NCBI GenBank assembly: GCA_029204225.1
Contig: CM055097.1
Location: 14,324,221 to 14,388,220, forward strand
Direction: 5' to 3'
Length of the DNA: 64,000 bases
DNA from: Diphasiastrum complanatum
Taxonomy: Eukaryota > Streptophyta > Lycopodiopsida > Lycopodiales > Lycopodiaceae
This document shows, one piece after another, positions 62,944 through 64,000 of this stretch. Each line of letters opens with the position of its first letter. Position 1 is the first letter of the stretch. The notes under the pieces were generated by a model. It worked only from the letters and a program-made list of their open reading frames with translations, was not told the origin of the DNA and did no database searches. Both the position numbers and the translations under genes were made by a program.

Positions 62944-64000
62944 AGTTGCACTCAAGCTTGCATGGCAGACCTACGTGGTGCATAGCTTAGTTAGCTTGCC
63001 ACACAAGCCTATGTCAAGCCTATGTGGCAGACTGCAACATGCCTGCATGGCAAACATCAAGCCTATCTCATGCCTATATGACCTGCCACACAAGCCTATG
63101 ATAGTCCTACGTGGCTTGCCACATGGCAAGTCCCGAGCCTACATGGTTTGTCTCATGACATGCCTACGTGGCTTGTCTCATGACATGCCTACGTGGCTTG
63201 CCACGTGGCAACTTGTGAGCCCCAGCTCTCTCTCTCTCTCTCTCTCTAGGTCCACTCAAGCCTACATGGCAGAGCTTGGTTGGCTTGCCACACAAGCCTA
63301 TGGCAAGCCTATGTGGTAGCTTGCAACATGCTTGCGTGGCAGACATCAGACCTATGTCATGCCTATGTGGCCTGCCACGCAAGCCTATGGTAGGCCTACA
63401 TGGCAACTTTCGAGCCCACCTATATATCTCTCTCTAGGTCCACTCAAACCTATGTGGCAGAGCCCGGTTTGCTTGCCATACAAGCCTATGGTAGCCCCAT
63501 GCTTGCCACATGGCAAACCTCAAGCTTGCATGATTTGCCATGTGGCAGACCTACATGGCTTGCTCCGTGGCAGTGTGTGACAGGCTTAGCAGATAGCAGA
63601 CCACGTAGGCAGAGTTCGGTTGGCTTGCCAGCCTATGATGGGCCTACGTGGCTTGCCACATGACTAACCCCAAGCTTGCATGATTTTCCACGTGGCAGCC
63701 ATACATGATTGCCACATGGCAGCCTATGACAGGCTTGGTAGATAGCATGCCTATGTGGCCTATTACACAAGCCTATGATAGGCCATGTGGCAAGCCACAC
63801 AAGCCTATGGAAGGCATACGTGGCTTGCTACGTGGCAGTTTTTGAGTCCCACCTCTTTCTCTCTCTAGGTCCACTCAGGCCTACATGGCAAAGCCTGGTT
63901 GGCTTGCCACACAAGCCTTTGTTAGACCTACATGGTTTGCCACATGGCAAACTCTTAGCTTGCAAGCGTGGCAGCCTACGACAAGATTGGCAGATAGTAG
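62939..64000. repeat. Satellite-like array B (GCCACGTGGCA palindromes)
   Basis: Repeats of AAGCCTATG-GTAGGCCTA-CGTGGCTTGCCACATGGCA-type words. The phrase TAGGTCCACTCAAGCCTACATGGCAGAGC begins units near 63247, 63433 and 63866, each preceded by a short CTCTCT run. A diverged start follows the long CT tract at 62939. The palindromes TGCCACGTGGCA and TGCCACATGGCA recur many times. The array runs off the window edge. Plus-strand frames are products of the repeat. Confidence 0.88.

Noticed and set aside
60797-63663. Many overlapping plus-strand frames of 60-246 codons
   Set aside because: Unit length and composition of the satellite keep several frames open at once; the products are repeats of R-S-L-C-G-P-L type with no domain.

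Overview
The window looks like nuclear DNA from a large, repeat-rich land-plant genome. The evidence is plant-type Ty1/copia and Ty3/gypsy elements primed from initiator-Met tRNA, a Tat/Ogre-like gypsy primer site, candidate genes with GT-AG introns, TATA boxes and G-boxes, and very long GA/CT microsatellites. The sequence alone does not say which plant group; a fern, other seed-free plant or gymnosperm would fit the repeat load. No bacterial gene, rRNA, tRNA gene or CRISPR array was found.

Layout: 0-5.2 kb holds minus-strand Ty3/gypsy relics, with a solo copia LTR nested in a gypsy LTR. 5.2-8.3 kb is a copia relic whose middle is inverted relative to its LTR end. 8.4-16 kb is mostly low-copy sequence with tandem repeats, a GC-rich hairpin island (10.1-10.8 kb) and a plausible minus-strand promoter with a signal-peptide-like first exon (14.4-14.7 kb). 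16-18 kb has two LTR relics. 18.1-24.4 kb is AT-rich and noncoding, with two T-poor blocks ending in long GA tracts.

24,870-31,299 is the centrepiece: a complete Ty1/copia retrotransposon with 655-bp LTRs that I read as identical, a PBS, a repeat-bearing leader and one uninterrupted 1,317-codon gag-pol frame. It sits beside a truncated copia (31.5-32.8 kb). 33-34.6 kb holds an unidentified minus-strand gene candidate with three exons, a TATA box and a CT-repeat 5' UTR. 35-39.5 kb is a nest of copia relics, including a second internally inverted one.

39.5-54.8 kb is dominated by decayed chromovirus-like gypsy sequence in both orientations. It also holds a 2.4-kb gag-only element with 143-bp terminal repeats (44.06-46.43 kb) and some exon-like sequence near 48 kb. 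55-60 kb carries four minus-strand copia parts, including a gag-integrase fusion made by deletion. The last 3.3 kb is two unrelated satellite-like arrays meeting at a (CT)n tract.

Only the intact element looks capable of full retrotransposition; its products could in principle act in trans on the gag-only and truncated relatives. A recurring pattern is that GA/CT tracts lie 30-90 bp downstream of TATA-like boxes, both in LTRs and in candidate genes.
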